Notes: generated by a model from the letters alone, not told the origin. A DNA stretch of 64,000 bases from UBA7803 sp034522075 (GCA_034522075.1 JAXHLO010000023.1:1-64000); one strand, 5' to 3'. Positions 10,552-19,183 are shown, counted from the first letter of the stretch. Made by a program: numbers and translations.

Positions 10552-10983
10552 CTACAGGGCCTCGCGCAGAAGCTCGGCCTGGCCCGGGGTGAGTTGTTGA
10601 AACTCGCCCAGACTACAGGTCGGGCCGGTGCGCTGCCAGAAGAGGAAGTGATCGACCACGGTAGCCGTGTCCAGGTTGCATAGACGGTTGCTCCGCAGCT
10701 CGAAGGCCAGGGTGTCGTTTCTGCGCAGGCCCGGGCAGCGGGCCCGCAGTTTATTCAGCCACAGACGATCTCTGGACGTGCCCGTGAACAACAGATGATT
10801 TTCGTCGAGCACCTCGACTGAGCGATACTGATGAGTCGAGAGGCATCGTTCAGTCTGAGCGTAGTCCTCACGGGTCTGCAGTTGATCGAGGGCTGCCGCG
10901 ATCTGCGCGCCGCGATCCGGGGATGAGCCGGCGCACGCAACCAGCGTGAGCAGGCAGGCAACGAGGATGAGTAGATTTTTCAT
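10552..10983 (-). CDS. Small lipoprotein, DUF6491-like
   Basis: A 143-residue secreted protein with a lipoprotein signal (LILVACLLTLVAC, lipobox LVAC) and a mature region with a few cysteines (ERCLSTHQYRS, LRARCPGLR, NRLCNLDTA, PTCSLGEF). This is the arrangement of the DUF6491 family, whose function is not known. ATG 10983 is preferred over ATG 10989 because AAAGGAG is then 9 nt upstream rather than 3. It converges with the HiPIP gene; between them GGCCCT and AGGGCC form a short hairpin at about 10536-10561 that could serve both strands, but there is no U run. Confidence 0.72.
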   Translation of the reverse strand: MKNLLILVACLLTLVACAGSSPDRGAQIAAALDQLQTREDYAQTERCLSTHQYRSVEVLDENHLLFTGTSRDRLWLNKLRARCPGLRRNDTLAFELRSNRLCNLDTATVVDHFLFWQRTGPTCSLGEFQQLTPGQAELLREAL

Positions 10984-11060
10984 GGCCATTCACTCCTTTA
11001 CTGCTATCCACGGGTTGGACAGTCGCTTTCCACGTACGATCCACGGTTGAGCTTACGGAT

Positions 11061-12314
11061 ATGTTCGACGCTATAGATTCGCGCATCGTCGGCCTGGGGC
11101 TGGCCCTGGGGCTGGGCTTCCTGGTCGGCCTGGAGCGTGAGTGGTCGGAGCACAAACTGGTGGGCCTGCGGTCTTTCGCGCTCATCGGTCTGGCCGGCGG
11201 CCTCGCGGCGCTGCTGGGGGAGATCTGGGGCGGCTGGGTAGTCGCTGCCGGCACCATCGCCATTACCGCCATCGTCATCAGTCGGCTCCTGCAGCCCAGC
11301 CGCCCGGCAGAAGAGCGCATGGAGTACGGTGCCACGACCTTGCTTGCCGCGGTGACCGTCTACCTGATCGGCGCGGCCTGTGTCTCCGGCTATCAGGCCC
11401 ATGCCGTGGTCATGGGCGGCGCCGTCACGCTGCTTCTGCATTGGAAACAGCCGCTGCACGGTCTGGTGGACCAGATCGGCCGCGACGAATTCAACGCCAT
11501 CATCCGCTTCGTGCTGATTACGCTGGTCATTCTGCCCGTGCTGCCGAACCGGACCTTCGGCCCATACGACGTCATAAACCCGTTTCAGACCTGGCTGCTG
11601 GTGGTGCTGATCGTCGCCCTGAACCTGATGGGTTACGTGGCTTTCCGCCTGCTGCGCGCAGACAGCGGCGCCGTGCTGGGCGGCATTCTCGGCGGCATGA
11701 TCTCCAGCACGGCCACCACAGTCAGTTTCTCCGGCATGACGCGGCGCAGTCCGGAACTGGCAACCAGCGCGGCTCTGATCATTCTGCTGGCCTCCGCGGT
11801 GGTGTACGTTCGAGTGGCGGTGGAGCTTACTGCCGTGGCCCCCGGCCTGCTCGTTCATGCTGCCGGCCCCATGGGCGCTTTTACCCTGGTCATGCTGGCG
11901 GCCAGCGCGGTTCTCTGGCCGCGGGTACGGCGCCAGAAGGTGAGCCTGCCGGAACAGACCAACCCCGCCCGGTTGACCGTGGCATTGACGTTCGCCGCCA
12001 TGTACATGCTGATCATCGTCGCCGTAGCAGCCGGACGCGACTACCTCGGCGATGACGCCATCTATCTCATCGCACTCGTCTCCGGCCTCACGGACGTGGA
12101 TGCCATGACGCTGTCCGTGGGGCAGTTCTTCAGCAACGGAGACATGGATGCCCGGGTTGCCTGGCGCGCCATCTTCCTGGCCACACTGGCCAACCTGCTG
12201 TTCAAGATCGGTGCCGCCTGTGTGCTCGGCGGCAGCGCACTGCGCCGCTACATGCTGACCCTGGGCAGCGCCACGCTGCTCGCCGGCGTGGCCGTGTTCC
12301 TGTTGTGGCCGTGA
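11061..12314 (+). CDS. MgtC/SapB-family membrane protein with DUF4010 domain
   Basis: A 417-residue polytopic protein with about 12 hydrophobic helices. The N-terminus has the MgtC/SapB hallmark GLALGLGFLVGLEREWSEH followed by GLRSFALIGLAGGL. The C-terminal half is DUF4010 (GGILGGMISSTATTVSFSGM and IALVSGLTDVDAMTLSVGQF). The role of these fusions is not established; MgtC relatives affect magnesium stress and ATP synthase. It is followed after 16 nt by an MFS gene on the same strand, probably co-transcribed. Confidence 0.88.
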   Translation: MFDAIDSRIVGLGLALGLGFLVGLEREWSEHKLVGLRSFALIGLAGGLAALLGEIWGGWVVAAGTIAITAIVISRLLQPSRPAEERMEYGATTLLAAVTVYLIGAACVSGYQAHAVVMGGAVTLLLHWKQPLHGLVDQIGRDEFNAIIRFVLITLVILPVLPNRTFGPYDVINPFQTWLLVVLIVALNLMGYVAFRLLRADSGAVLGGILGGMISSTATTVSFSGMTRRSPELATSAALIILLASAVVYVRVAVELTAVAPGLLVHAAGPMGAFTLVMLAASAVLWPRVRRQKVSLPEQTNPARLTVALTFAAMYMLIIVAVAAGRDYLGDDAIYLIALVSGLTDVDAMTLSVGQFFSNGDMDARVAWRAIFLATLANLLFKIGAACVLGGSALRRYMLTLGSATLLAGVAVFLLWP

Positions 12315-12330
12315 GGCAGGCCGAACGATC

Positions 12331-13563
12331 ATGAAGCGCTTTCCAGGCTGGCGCATGGTCTGGGTGGCCTTCTTTGTCGACTTCGTCGCCGTGGGTTTTT
12401 TCTTCTATTCCTACGGCGTGTTCTTCAAGGCCATCGAGCAGGAGTTCGGCGGCACGCGGCTCGGCGTGTCACTGGGGTTGACCATCACCGCCACCGTCGG
12501 CGCCATCGCAGCGCCTTTCGTCGGCCACGCGCTGGACCGCTTCCCGCTGAAGCGGGTGATGGCCGCCGGTGCGGTTTCCATGGCGCTCGGCTTCCTGGCG
12601 CTGTCTCAGGTGCGAACCCAGTTGGAGTTCTATCTGGCTCTGGGTGCCTTCATCGGCTTCGGTGCGAGTGCCATGGGCGGGCTCTCCACCGCCAAGCTGG
12701 TGACCAACTGGTTTTCCCGCCGCCGCGGCACGGCGCTGGGCATCGCCGCCACCGGCATCTCCGCTTCCGGCGTGGTCATGCCGTATATCACCGCCACCCT
12801 CATCGAATCCTACGGCTGGCGCGAAGGCTTCATGCTCTACGGCGCCTTCACCGCCTTCGTGGTGGTGCCTCTGGTCCTGCGGCTTGTGGTCTCCACCCCC
12901 GAAGACGTGGGTCTGCGCCCGGACGGCAAGCTGCCCGATCCTCCGCAGCCCCGCGACAGCGCCCCGGCTCCGCCACTGGCCACGCCCAATCCCGTCTACA
13001 AGGATCGCAATTTCTGGGTACTCGTGTCGGTCATCGGCCTGCTGTTCTGCTGTCAGAGCGCCACGTTGACCCACATGGTGCCGCGCATCACCGACGCCGG
13101 CGTGTCGTTGCAGAACGCCTCGCTGGTCATGTCGCTGTGCGCCGGACTGGGTATCGCCGGCAAACTCTCGTTCGGCTGGCTCATGGATCGCTGGACGGCG
13201 CGCAGCGCCATCTGGTTTACGGTGGCCTGTCAGGTAGCCGGCCAGTTCGCCATGCTGCAACAGCAGAATCTGGCCCTGTTCGCCCTGGGTGCGGCCCTGT
13301 TCGGTTACGGCATGGGCGGGGTCGTGCCCATGCAGGGCGCACTGGTGGCCAAGGTATTCGGCCGCGCGCGCTTCGGCCAGGCCCTGGGTATGCTGCGCCC
13401 CGCCATGTTTCCGCTGCAGATCATCGGCGTACCGCTGGCCGGCGGCATGTACGACGCCACCGGCAGCTACACTCTGGCCTTTCTGATTTTCATCGTGCTG
13501 TACTGCGTCGCCGCAGTGATAGCCTTGGGCTTTCGCGACCCGGCCCGGGCCTTCGACGACTGA
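12331..13563 (+). CDS. MFS transporter (monocarboxylate/OFA-like)
   Basis: A 410-residue permease with 12 predicted helices and a Pro/Ala-rich cytoplasmic loop near residues 200-220 between the two six-helix halves. The first helix WVAFFVDFVAVGFFFYSYGV, the loop NWFSRRRGTALGIAATGI and the helix-5 motif SASGVVMPY resemble the monocarboxylate/oxalate-formate type of MFS porters. Substrate not determinable. It starts 16 nt after the DUF4010 gene. Confidence 0.9.
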   Translation: MKRFPGWRMVWVAFFVDFVAVGFFFYSYGVFFKAIEQEFGGTRLGVSLGLTITATVGAIAAPFVGHALDRFPLKRVMAAGAVSMALGFLALSQVRTQLEFYLALGAFIGFGASAMGGLSTAKLVTNWFSRRRGTALGIAATGISASGVVMPYITATLIESYGWREGFMLYGAFTAFVVVPLVLRLVVSTPEDVGLRPDGKLPDPPQPRDSAPAPPLATPNPVYKDRNFWVLVSVIGLLFCCQSATLTHMVPRITDAGVSLQNASLVMSLCAGLGIAGKLSFGWLMDRWTARSAIWFTVACQVAGQFAMLQQQNLALFALGAALFGYGMGGVVPMQGALVAKVFGRARFGQALGMLRPAMFPLQIIGVPLAGGMYDATGSYTLAFLIFIVLYCVAAVIALGFRDPARAFDD

Positions 13564-13568
13564 GGTGA

Positions 13569-14822
13569 TCAGGCGCCTTCGCGGATGGATTCCAGCAGCG
13601 GCAGCACATGGCTGATGAACTGCCGCGGATTTTCCGACATGGGAAAGTGGCCCACGCCTGACATGGCCGTGAACGTCGAGCCAACAATGGCCTCATGGGC
13701 CGCCTGCCCCAGTTCCACCCGTCCGCTGTAGTCGTACTCGCCGGAGAGGATGTGCACGGCTACCTGCGCCGTGTCGATGTCGGCGGCCACTTCCCGCAGG
13801 TCGAACTCCTCCAGGTAATAGTAGAGATCGCCCAGGAACGCCGGGGGCCAGCCGCAGGCGTAGACGAAGCTGGTTTCCTTGCGGTAGGCCAGCGGCGACG
13901 CCGGAGCCATGAGACCTTCCATGAGACGGGCTTTGTACTCGTTGCTCACCTGCGGATGCCACAACTCGGTCAAGGCATCCAGATCGCCGTCGACCTTGAG
14001 CGCGCCTTCCACCGCCAGCACCGCGCGGAACCGCTTCGGGTGCCGCAGTGCCAGGTCGAGGGCCAGCAGGCCGCCTACCGAACAGCCCATGAAAACCGGC
14101 CGGTCCAGTTCGAGGGCGTCGGCCAGCGCCAGCGGGACAGAGCGCAGAAATTTCCCGCGCAAGGCATACGGCGCAGACCACCAGGGGACGTTGGTCGGCG
14201 GCAGCGATTTACCGTGATACGGCAGGTCGTAGGCAATCAGCCGGAAGTGGTCGGTGATTTCCGGAACCTCGAACAGATGACGCCACTGACTGCCATGACA
14301 CCCGGCCGTATGCTGCAGCAGCAGTGGAATGCCCTGCCCGGCCTCTTCGTAATAAATGCGATGATCAGCATCGTCCAGGGTCAGGTGCAGATAACGGCCC
14401 AGCGGTGCATCGTGGACCGCCTTCGCAACGGGGCCGTCAGCTATCGCAACGGCATCAGCCGCAGGACGCAGCAATTCCACGGCGCGCATGACGGCCCCGT
14501 AATACTGAGCATGCAGCACGGCATCACCGTGACGCGTGATGCCCAGATCCAGCATGATGTTCGCCATCAGATCGTTGTGAAAACGGGGCGGCGCGGCGGC
14601 GAGCACTTCGGCCCAGACAGACCCCGGGCCGGCGTACTCCAGCACACCCTCACCGCCCGGCTCTCCCGCGGCGGGCACACCATCAGTCAGGGTCAGGGCC
14701 AGCCGGTCTTCGCCGATACGCAATACCAAGCCACCGTTCCAGTAGCGGGCCGCCAGACGGAACTCGCCATCGGCGGCGCACCGCCGTGCCCACTCCTTAC
14801 CGGTCGGCAAATGCGCCGCCAT
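13569..14822 (-). CDS. Fusion of an SCP2-like N-terminal domain and an alpha/beta hydrolase
   Basis: A 417-residue protein. Residues 1-135 lack hydrolase motifs and resemble sterol-carrier-protein-2-like lipid-binding folds (EWARRCAADGEFRLAARYW ... GLVLRIGEDRLALTLTDG). From about 165 an alpha/beta hydrolase follows: IYYEEAGQGIPLLLQHTAGC (oxyanion region), nucleophile elbow GCSVGG with catalytic Ser, and the C-terminal His in SGVGHFPM. ATG 14822 is chosen because GGGAGAGG precedes it; longer starts to 14918 lack one. The fusion suggests action on a hydrophobic ester or a terpenoid-like substrate (inference). The SCP2 assignment rests on general pattern only. Confidence 0.75.
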   Translation of the reverse strand: MAAHLPTGKEWARRCAADGEFRLAARYWNGGLVLRIGEDRLALTLTDGVPAAGEPGGEGVLEYAGPGSVWAEVLAAAPPRFHNDLMANIMLDLGITRHGDAVLHAQYYGAVMRAVELLRPAADAVAIADGPVAKAVHDAPLGRYLHLTLDDADHRIYYEEAGQGIPLLLQHTAGCHGSQWRHLFEVPEITDHFRLIAYDLPYHGKSLPPTNVPWWSAPYALRGKFLRSVPLALADALELDRPVFMGCSVGGLLALDLALRHPKRFRAVLAVEGALKVDGDLDALTELWHPQVSNEYKARLMEGLMAPASPLAYRKETSFVYACGWPPAFLGDLYYYLEEFDLREVAADIDTAQVAVHILSGEYDYSGRVELGQAAHEAIVGSTFTAMSGVGHFPMSENPRQFISHVLPLLESIREGA

Positions 14823-14955
14823 AGCCTGCCCTCTCCCTGCTGTGCCGGTGACGATGGTCCGCCATATCGATCGGCCACCGCAAGCCTCCGAGGCTGGCTT
14901 CTGATAGTGTCCGAACAAGCAAAATCGTCACCCGTCAGGCCAGGAGGTTATGCCC

Positions 14956-15939
14956 ATGAAAACTGCGACCCTCGGCGATCTCGAGGTCAGCGCCATCGGT
15001 CTCGGCTGCATGGGCATGTCCCAGGCCTACGGCGAGGCTGATCCGGCAGAGGCCGAACGCACCCTGCACCGGGCCCTGGACCTGGGCGTGACCTTCCTCG
15101 ACACGGCCAACGCCTATGGCCTCGGCCACAACGAATCTCTCATCGGCCGGGTACTCGGGCAGCGGCGCCACGAATTCGTGCTCGCCACCAAATTCGGCAT
15201 CGTCGTGGACGCCGACGGCAAGCGCAGCATCGACGGCCGGCCCGAACAGGTGGCCGCGCGCTGTGACGAGAGTCTGGCACGCCTGCAGACCGACGTGATC
15301 GATCTGTACTACCTGCATCGGCTCGATCCCGACGTGCCCATCGAGGACACCGTGGGCGCCATGGCGGAACTGGTCACCGCCGGCAAGGTTCGCTATCTGG
15401 GCCTGTCGGAAGTGTCGGCTCGCACGCTGCGCCGGGCCTGCGCCGTGCACCCGATCACCGCCGTGCAGTCGGAGTACTCGCTGTGGACGCGCGACCCGGA
15501 GACCCACGTGCTGCCCGCCTGCCGGGAGCTGGGCGTCGGCTTCGTGCCGTTCAGCCCGCTCGGCCGCGCCATGCTCACGGGCACCATCGACGGCGAATCG
15601 GCCATCGCCGGCAAAGGCGACATGCGCCCGCGGATGCCGCGCTTTCAGGGCGACAATCTGCAACAGAATCTGACCCTGGTCGATGCACTGGCCGGCCTGG
15701 CTGAGGCGCATGACTGCACCCCCGGGCAGCTGGCCCTGGCCTGGCTGCTGGCCCAGGGCGACGACATCGCGCCCATCCCCGGCACGAAACGGGTCCGCTA
15801 CCTGGAAGAGAATGCGGCGGCAGAGGCTATCAACCTCAGCGACGCCGAGATGGGCCAGTTGGAAGAGTTGTTTTCTCCCGACAACGTCGCAGGGGAACGC
15901 TATGCCCCCGCAGCCATGCGTTCCGTCGACCGGGACTGA
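14956..15939 (+). CDS. Aldo/keto reductase
   Basis: A TIM-barrel NADPH-dependent carbonyl reductase of 327 residues. It contains the family's GLGCMGMSQAYG start, catalytic Asp and Tyr in FLDTANAYGLGHNE, Lys in LATKFGI, His in YYLHRLDP and the cofactor loop IPGTKRVRYLEENAAA near the C-terminus. This subgroup (YakC/AKR13-like) reduces a broad range of aldehydes. ATG 14956 is preferred to 14950 because GGAGG at 14943-14947 is then 8 nt away rather than 2. The next reading frame begins directly after its stop. Confidence 0.92.
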   Translation: MKTATLGDLEVSAIGLGCMGMSQAYGEADPAEAERTLHRALDLGVTFLDTANAYGLGHNESLIGRVLGQRRHEFVLATKFGIVVDADGKRSIDGRPEQVAARCDESLARLQTDVIDLYYLHRLDPDVPIEDTVGAMAELVTAGKVRYLGLSEVSARTLRRACAVHPITAVQSEYSLWTRDPETHVLPACRELGVGFVPFSPLGRAMLTGTIDGESAIAGKGDMRPRMPRFQGDNLQQNLTLVDALAGLAEAHDCTPGQLALAWLLAQGDDIAPIPGTKRVRYLEENAAAEAINLSDAEMGQLEELFSPDNVAGERYAPAAMRSVDRD

Positions 15940-15954
15940 CTGGAGGAGACCGCG

Positions 15955-16303
15955 ATTCAGGGTCCGCGCATCATCCTCGTCCACAGCCCGCTCACTGGAC
16001 CGGGTGTCTGGGCCGGGGTACGGGACGCCCTGTGGGACATGGACCTGCGAGCCTATGTCGCCAGGCTGCCCGCTGCTGAGTACATTCATCCACCTTTCTG
16101 GTTGTGTCACGCCGCCTCAGTGGCCGCCGGTCTGCCGGAGGAGGACAGTATCGTCCTGGTGGGTCACAGCGGTGCCGGGCCACTGCTGCCGGCGCTCTGC
16201 AGACATTGGTCGGCGCGTTACATTGACGCCCTCGCCTGTTGCCAGGTGGGCATCCCAGCGCAGATCATTAACGGCGAACTATGCAACCACAACAGGATTG
16301 CCC
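15955..16303 (+). pseudogene. Truncated alpha/beta hydrolase remnant without a standard start codon
   Basis: From 15955 the frame reads IQGPRIILVHSPLTGPGVW and later SIVLVGHSGAGPLLPAL, the oxyanion strand and the nucleophile elbow GHSGAG of a small alpha/beta hydrolase. A GGAGGAG site lies at 15941-15947, but at the right spacing stands ATT (15955), not ATG, and no ATG/GTG/TTG occurs in frame before ATG 16039, which would lose the first strand. Similarity fades after about residue 85 and the methyltransferase starts at 16304, so the Asp/His part (about 120 residues) is missing. Either a real decayed gene or an assembly deletion plus a start-codon error. Confidence 0.6.
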
Positions 16304-16921
16304 ATGGGTTGGTACGACCGCTACGTGCTGCCGAAGCTCATCGATGCAGCTTGCTCCCAGAAGCCCATGCAGGCGTTGCGCGGACGCTATGTGCCGCGGG
16401 CCAGCGGCGCCGTGCTCGAGATCGGCATCGGCAGCGGGCTCAACCTGCCGTTCTACGGATCTGCGGTGTCTTCGATCACCGGCCTGGATCCTGCCGCGGA
16501 GTTGACCTCGAAGGCCCGCGAACGCGCGGCAGACCTGCAGCGCCCGGTTCATGTGCTCGGCGTGTCCGGGGAAGAAATACCCGCTGACGACCAGCGCTTC
16601 GACACTCTGGTCTGTACCTGGACGTTGTGCTCCATTCCCAACGTCTATGCGGCGCTGCGGGAAATGCACCGGGTGCTCAAGCCGGGCGGCCGATTGTATT
16701 TCATCGAGCATGGCCGCGCCCCGGACCCCGGCGTCGTGAAATGGCAGCATCGTCTGGAGCCGCTGTGGAAGAAAATCGGCGGCGGCTGCCACCTCACGCG
16801 GCAGGCGGACACGCTGATTCAGGATGCCGGATTCCGCATCGAGGAACTCGACAGCGGCTATGAGCCGGGGCCGCGTTTCGCCGCCTTCATGACCCACGGC
16901 GTGGCCGAGCGGCCGCGCTGA
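16304..16921 (+). CDS. Class I SAM-dependent methyltransferase (METTL7/UbiE-like)
   Basis: A 205-residue Rossmann-fold methyltransferase. Motif I is VLEIGIGSGLNLPFY, the acidic end of strand 2 is in TGLDPAA, motif post-II VCTWTLCSI and the REMHRVLKPGGRLYFIEHG segment are all present. The C-terminal GCHLTRQADTLIQDAGF and GPRFAAFMTHGVA pattern is typical of the METTL7-like thiol/lipid methyltransferase group of proteobacteria. A weak AGGA lies upstream. Four bases separate its stop from the GTG start of the next gene, implying one operon. Confidence 0.88.
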   Translation: MGWYDRYVLPKLIDAACSQKPMQALRGRYVPRASGAVLEIGIGSGLNLPFYGSAVSSITGLDPAAELTSKARERAADLQRPVHVLGVSGEEIPADDQRFDTLVCTWTLCSIPNVYAALREMHRVLKPGGRLYFIEHGRAPDPGVVKWQHRLEPLWKKIGGGCHLTRQADTLIQDAGFRIEELDSGYEPGPRFAAFMTHGVAERPR

Positions 16922-16925
16922 CGCC

Positions 16926-18128
16926 GTGCCGAGCTGGTCCAACTGGTCCGGGCGGCAGCGCGCCAGACCCGAACGGCTGCACTTCGTGCGCAGCGAAGAA
17001 GATGCCGCCGCACTGGTTCGCAACACGGCCGCCGCCGGCCTCACCGTGCGCGCGGCCGGCGCGGGACACAGCCATGCGCCGCTGGTACCCGCTGACGGCG
17101 TCATCGTCGATACATCGGGCCTGGCCGGCATCGTCGCCATCGATCGCGCCGCGCATACCGCGCGCATTCGCGCGGGCAGCCGCATCTACACCCTGGGGCG
17201 CCCCCTGCACGAAGCGGGACTGGCGCTGATCAATCAGGGCGACATAGACCGCCAGGCCATCGCCGGCGCCTGCGCCACGGGCACTCACGGTACCGGGACC
17301 GGACTGGCCAATCTGTCGTCCGCGGTGCTCGGCGCCCGGCTGGTACTGGCCTCCGGCGAAATCGTGGACTGCGGTCCGGGGCAGCATGCAGATCTCTGGC
17401 AGGCGGTGCGCCTCAATCTGGGGGCTCTGGGCCTGGTCACGGAGCTGACCCTGCAGTTGCGCCCGGCCTACAAACTGGCCGAACAGAGCTGGAGCGAACC
17501 CATCGATGCCCTGCTGGAGCGGCTCGACGAACACCTCGAGGCAACGCGGCACTTCGAGTTCTTCTGGTATCCGGACAACGACAACGCCGCTGCCAAGTCG
17601 CTGGAGGAGACCCATGCGCCGCCGCGCTACCCGCTGGACCCGGAAGGCCAGCGCCGGGCGTGGAGCTATGAAGTCCTGCCCAGCCACCGGCCGCACCTGC
17701 ATACCGAGATGGAATACAGCGTCCCCGCCGATGCCGGTCCCGACTGTTTCCGGGCCATTCGCGCGCTGGTTCAGCGCGAATTTCCACAACTGCGCTGGCC
17801 GGTGGAATACCGCACACTGGCTGCTGACGACGTCTGGCTGTCCCCCGCTTACCAACGCCCTACCGTGACCATTTCGGTGCACCAGGACATCCGCGAAGAC
17901 GATCGGCCGTACTTCCAGGCCTGCGAAGCGGTGTTTCTCGAACACGACGGGCGGCCCCACTGGGGCAAGGTGCATTACCTGGACGGCCCGCGGCTGGCCG
18001 CCATGCATCCACGCTGGGCCGAGTGGTGGTCCGTGCGCAACGGCGTGGACCCGCAGGGCGTCTTTCTCAACGACCACCTGCGCGGCATGGGGCGGCTGAA
18101 CCGGGTCACGGGCGGAACGGCTCGATGA
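16926..18128 (+). CDS. FAD-linked oxidase, L-gulono/D-arabinono-lactone oxidase type
   Basis: A 400-residue vanillyl-alcohol-oxidase-superfamily protein. The FAD domain shows RAAGAGHSHAPLVPADGVIV with the GxGHS loop (the histidine binds FAD in this family) and the ATGTHGTG loop. The ALO domain ends with HWGKVHYLD, the family's HWxK substrate-site motif, and VDPQGVFLNDHLRG. These enzymes oxidise aldonolactones or alditols with O2 or another acceptor. GTG 16926 start (PSWSNWSG). The stop overlaps by 23 bp the end of the convergent GST remnant. Confidence 0.9.
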   Translation: MPSWSNWSGRQRARPERLHFVRSEEDAAALVRNTAAAGLTVRAAGAGHSHAPLVPADGVIVDTSGLAGIVAIDRAAHTARIRAGSRIYTLGRPLHEAGLALINQGDIDRQAIAGACATGTHGTGTGLANLSSAVLGARLVLASGEIVDCGPGQHADLWQAVRLNLGALGLVTELTLQLRPAYKLAEQSWSEPIDALLERLDEHLEATRHFEFFWYPDNDNAAAKSLEETHAPPRYPLDPEGQRRAWSYEVLPSHRPHLHTEMEYSVPADAGPDCFRAIRALVQREFPQLRWPVEYRTLAADDVWLSPAYQRPTVTISVHQDIREDDRPYFQACEAVFLEHDGRPHWGKVHYLDGPRLAAMHPRWAEWWSVRNGVDPQGVFLNDHLRGMGRLNRVTGGTAR

Positions 18129-18354
18129 AGCGGATGTTGCCCTTGTCCAGGCCTTCCTGAACCACCTGGATGCCGCCGGATTTGATCATCCACTCCAGCC
18201 GGTGGTCACGATACTCGCGTTTGAACTGGCCCTGCTCCATGGCCTCACGCGGCGCGTCGAATGCCACAGCCTTCTCGAGCAGCGCGATCTTGACCTTCTG
18301 GCCGTACGGCGAAAGCGGGTGGTCGTAGACGGTAACGGTGTCGGCTGGAGCCAC
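18106..18354 (-). pseudogene. Glutathione S-transferase remnant with internal deletion
   Basis: It reads from GTG 18354, 5 nt after GAGGAGG. Residues 1-30 (VTVYDHPLSPYGQKVKIAL) are a GST thioredoxin-fold start with the Ser/Tyr region that contacts glutathione. Residues 38-75 (FKREYRDHRLEWMIKSGGI) look like the C-terminal end of the same kind of GST. The intervening 130 or so residues are absent although the frame stays open, giving 82 residues rather than about 215. Either an in-frame deletion or an assembly collapse; the product is unlikely to be an active GST. Confidence 0.6.
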
Positions 18355-18433
18355 GGCAACCTCCTCTGCAGGCGGATCATAGAGAGCCAAAGTCCGTTAA
18401 CCTTACGTCAAACCCAGCGACAGGAGTAAGCAC

Positions 18434-19135
18434 ATGAGTGAAGCCGCCGGCAGCACGGGCCGCCTGCAGGGCCAACGGGTGGTCATTACCCAGGCAGACG
18501 ACTACATGGGCCCCGCCACCGCCGAACTGTTCGCCCGGGAAGGGGCCGAGGTCATCGCCGACAGCCGCGACCTGACCGAGCCGGGAGCGTGCGAGGCGCT
18601 GATCGCCGAGGCCGGCCGGGTGGACGTGCTGATCGCCAACCTGGCCTCCGCCAATTTTGCCGGCATTGCCGCCACCGAGCTGGACGACGCTGCCTGGGCC
18701 ACGGCCTTCGACATGATGGTGCATCCCCTGCACCGCCTGACCCGGGCCGTGCTGCCGCAGATGCGCGAACGGCGCCGGGGGAAGATCGTGGTCTACGGCA
18801 GCGCCACAGCTCTCAAGGGCATGAAGACCCTGTGCGCCTACAGCGCCGCGCGGGCGGCTCAGGTGGGCTACGTGCAGTCCGTGGGAGTCGAAGCGGCGCC
18901 GGACAACGTACAGGTGAATCTGATCGCCCAGAACTACGTGGAAAATCCGGTCTACTACCCCGAGTCGCTGCGCAACAACGAACGCTTTCAGGCCTCTCTC
19001 AAGCGCCAGGTGCCTCTGGGGCGTCTGGCCACGGCCGAAGAAGATGCCCGCTTCGCCCTGTTCCTGGCCAGTGACGAAAGTGATTTCTTCGTCGGCCAGG
19101 CCATTCCCTTCAGCGGCGGCTGGGTCCAGCGCTGA
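18434..19135 (+). CDS. Halohydrin dehalogenase-like SDR protein
   Basis: A 233-residue protein of the SDR fold that lacks the TGxxxGxG NAD(P) loop. In its place is T19-QADD-Y24-M-G26, matching the halohydrin dehalogenase signature T-x4-F/Y-x-G (halide pocket). The catalytic set is S123, Y136, R140, matching S-x12-Y-x3-R, with Arg instead of the SDR Lys. The segment QNYVENPVYYPESLRNNERF is also like the HheC halide-site region. Such enzymes convert vicinal haloalcohols to epoxides and also open epoxides with azide, cyanide or nitrite. AGGAG precedes the ATG. Signatures are seen directly; activity is inferred. Confidence 0.85.
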   Translation: MSEAAGSTGRLQGQRVVITQADDYMGPATAELFAREGAEVIADSRDLTEPGACEALIAEAGRVDVLIANLASANFAGIAATELDDAAWATAFDMMVHPLHRLTRAVLPQMRERRRGKIVVYGSATALKGMKTLCAYSAARAAQVGYVQSVGVEAAPDNVQVNLIAQNYVENPVYYPESLRNNERFQASLKRQVPLGRLATAEEDARFALFLASDESDFFVGQAIPFSGGWVQR

Positions 19136-19155
19136 CCGGTCCAATGGCTGCCGGC

Positions 19156-19183
19156 GTGTCATTCAATAAGAACGTGTTATAAA
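19156..19183 (+). promoter_or_regulatory. Promoter with extended -10 for the HpaB-family gene
   Basis: GTGTCA (19156-19161) as -35, a 16-nt spacer, and TATAAA (19178-19183) as -10 preceded by TGT, which makes an extended -10. It lies in the short gap after the dehalogenase-like gene, so the HpaB-like gene has a likely start of its own about 28 nt before its ATG. Confidence 0.5.

Noticed and set aside
10536..10561. Bidirectional terminator between the HiPIP and lipoprotein genes
   Set aside because: GGCCCT/AGGGCC gives only a 6-bp stem with a 13-nt loop and no U run on either strand.
11004..12356. A 450-residue minus-strand frame antisense to the MgtC/DUF4010 gene
   Set aside because: Low-complexity Gln/His composition and no motifs; the plus-strand protein is well conserved.
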